Of a DNA stretch of 6,960 nucleotides, positions 5,952 to 6,960 are shown piece after piece; the stretch's first letter is position 1; each line of letters opens with the position of its first letter. The translations under genes were made by a program, and so were the position numbers. A model generated the notes under the pieces. That model was not told the DNA's origin. It saw only the letters and a program-made list of their open reading frames with translations, and did no database searches. Source of the stretch: Bacteroidota bacterium (lineage in GTDB: Bacteria > Bacteroidota > Bacteroidia > UKL13-3); the NCBI GenBank assembly GCA_010027395.1, contig RGVD01000134.1, positions 1-6,960 of the forward strand, in the 5' to 3' direction.

Positions 5952-6052
5952 TTATTTGATGAGTTGGTTTTGTAAGGGAGTTTATTACAAAGTTAAAAAC
6001 TTTGTTTACTTATCCTCACAAGTGACGCTGCGCTTAACACTTGCGAGAGCAT
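5952..6052. repeat. Repeat copy 3 of three
   Basis: A 101-bp unit whose similarity to copy 1 extends a further 13 bases to the left (gacagcaaggcgt at 5939-5951 against gacagcaatgcgt at 5703-5715). It would read ARRLFDELVL plus stop, against AMRLFEELVL in the gene. The dyads are at 5988-6004 and 6015-6024/6038-6047. One T is inserted before the first dyad. Together the three copies fill most of the 355-base gap between the convergent genes. Confidence 0.9.
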
Positions 6053-6094
6053 AAAGACTGCTGAGGATACATTAACTATTTTGATCTTTTATAC

Positions 6095-6960
6095 TTAAGC
6101 CCTTATCACACCTGGCCTAAACTCTTTGGTAATAGGGGCATGATTGGCTGCTTCTATACCCATGCTTATCCATTTTCGTGTTTCTGTTGGATTGATGATG
6201 GCATCTACCCAAAGACGAGCTGCTGCATAGTATGGCGAAGTTTGTTTGGTATATCTATCCGTAATGGTTTTAAGTAATTCTGCTTTCTTTTCTTCTGTAA
6301 TCACTTCACCTTTTGCTTTTAAACTAGTCTCCTCTATTTGCAGTAAAACTTTTGCAGCTTGTGCACCACCCATAACCGCTATGTTAGCATTCGGCCATGC
6401 AGCTATTAAGCGTGGGTCATAGGCTTTGCCGCACATGGCATAATTACCCGCACCATAGCTATTGCCCGTGATGATGGTAAACTTTGGTACAACAGAATTG
6501 GCTTGAGCATTCACCAACTTAGCACCATCTTTAATAATACCGCCATGTTCACTTCGGCTACCTACCATAAATCCTGTAACATCTTGTAAGAACACTAAAG
6601 GAATTTTCTTCTGGTTACAATTCATAATAAAGTGAGCTGCTTTGTCAGCGCTATCACTGTATATCACACCACCTATTTGCATTTCAACAGGATTGTCAGA
6701 TGCACTTTGTTTAGGTTTTTTGGCTTTTACCACTTGGCGGTTATTGGCTACAATGCCCACTGCCCAACCATCTAGGCGGGCATAGCCGCAGGTAATGGTT
6801 TTGCCATATAATTCTTTGTATGGGTCGAAGCTATCTGCATCTACAAGCCTTTCAATAATCTCCATCACATCAAAAGGTTTGGTAAAATTGGCAACGGCAT
6901 CATACACATTGACCATACTTTTAGCAGGAGCAACGGGTGTAGCACGATTAAAACCCGCTT
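6095..6960 (-). CDS. Acyl-CoA carboxylase, carboxyltransferase (beta) subunit, C-terminal half
   Basis: The frame is open to the right edge, so the start lies outside; about 287 residues of a usual ~540 are seen. These subunits transfer a carboxyl group from carboxybiotin to acyl-CoA (propionyl-, methylcrotonyl- or related CoA). Visible hallmarks of the C-terminal crotonase-fold domain are FDVMEIIERLVDADSF, KELYGKTITCGYARLDG, IPLVFLQDVTGFMVGS, SEHGGIIKDGAKLV, GNSYGAGNYAMCGKAYDPR and WPNANIAVMGGAQAA. The end RKWISMGIEAANHAP is also typical. The glycine-rich segments GGIIKDG and GNSYGAGN form the oxyanion holes. An extra linker after GIVANNRQ (VVKAKKPKQSASDNPVEMQ) replaces the shorter loop of the mammalian and E. 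coli relatives, and I believe it is shared by Bacteroidota homologues. Substrate cannot be settled from this half. It is convergent with the DUF3037 gene; no terminator is visible after its TAA. Confidence 0.93.
   Translation of the reverse strand, partial: AGFNRATPVAPAKSMVNVYDAVANFTKPFDVMEIIERLVDADSFDPYKELYGKTITCGYARLDGWAVGIVANNRQVVKAKKPKQSASDNPVEMQIGGVIYSDSADKAAHFIMNCNQKKIPLVFLQDVTGFMVGSRSEHGGIIKDGAKLVNAQANSVVPKFTIITGNSYGAGNYAMCGKAYDPRLIAAWPNANIAVMGGAQAAKVLLQIEETSLKAKGEVITEEKKAELLKTITDRYTKQTSPYYAAARLWVDAIINPTETRKWISMGIEAANHAPITKEFRPGVIRA

Noticed and set aside
5751..6004. caaagtt-aaa-aactttg hairpins as intrinsic terminators
   Set aside because: The stems are AT-rich and no T run follows on either strand, so termination is not supported.
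5716..6052. CRISPR array
   Set aside because: The units are about 100 bp, only three, and nearly identical throughout with no unique spacers of regular length; they include a gene end.

Overview
The window looks like the chromosome of a Bacteroidota bacterium. Several signs agree. The DNA is AT-rich and most starts lack a Shine-Dalgarno sequence. One promoter matches the TTTG / TAnnTTTG consensus of this phylum. The RecR, CCG-domain Fe-S protein and acyl-CoA carboxylase have sequence variants familiar from Bacteroidota. There is also a signal peptide ending in an IAQ-type site on a predicted outer-membrane barrel. The genus cannot be named from this sequence.

Left part (1-880). This stretch looks foreign or rearranged. 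It holds the start of an unrecognised single-pass membrane protein running off the left edge, a divergent 65-residue protein with two membrane segments, and a 69-residue cysteine-containing ORF on the minus strand that ends at a clear intrinsic terminator. By eye, parts of it have higher GC than the rest. It abuts a TetR-family regulator (841-1383) whose C-terminal helix appears replaced, which suggests a recombination junction near 876. The TetR gene keeps a good promoter and a palindromic operator right at its start.

Centre (1500-4592). The recombination-repair gene recR lies on the plus strand. It converges on a possible tiny lipoprotein gene (2113-2250) and on a minus-strand pair: a CCG-domain (HdrB/GlcF-like) Fe-S protein followed 2 bases later by an unrecognised outer-membrane barrel protein.

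Right part (4593-6960). A HipA-like kinase-fold gene overlaps a DUF3037 gene. This two-gene module is widespread but uncharacterised and is the best candidate here for an undescribed system. Directly after it lie three near-identical ~100-bp repeats. Each carries a copy of the last codons of the DUF3037 gene plus two inverted repeats. The window closes with the C-terminal half of an acyl-CoA carboxylase carboxyltransferase subunit, convergent with the HipA/DUF3037 pair and running off the right edge.
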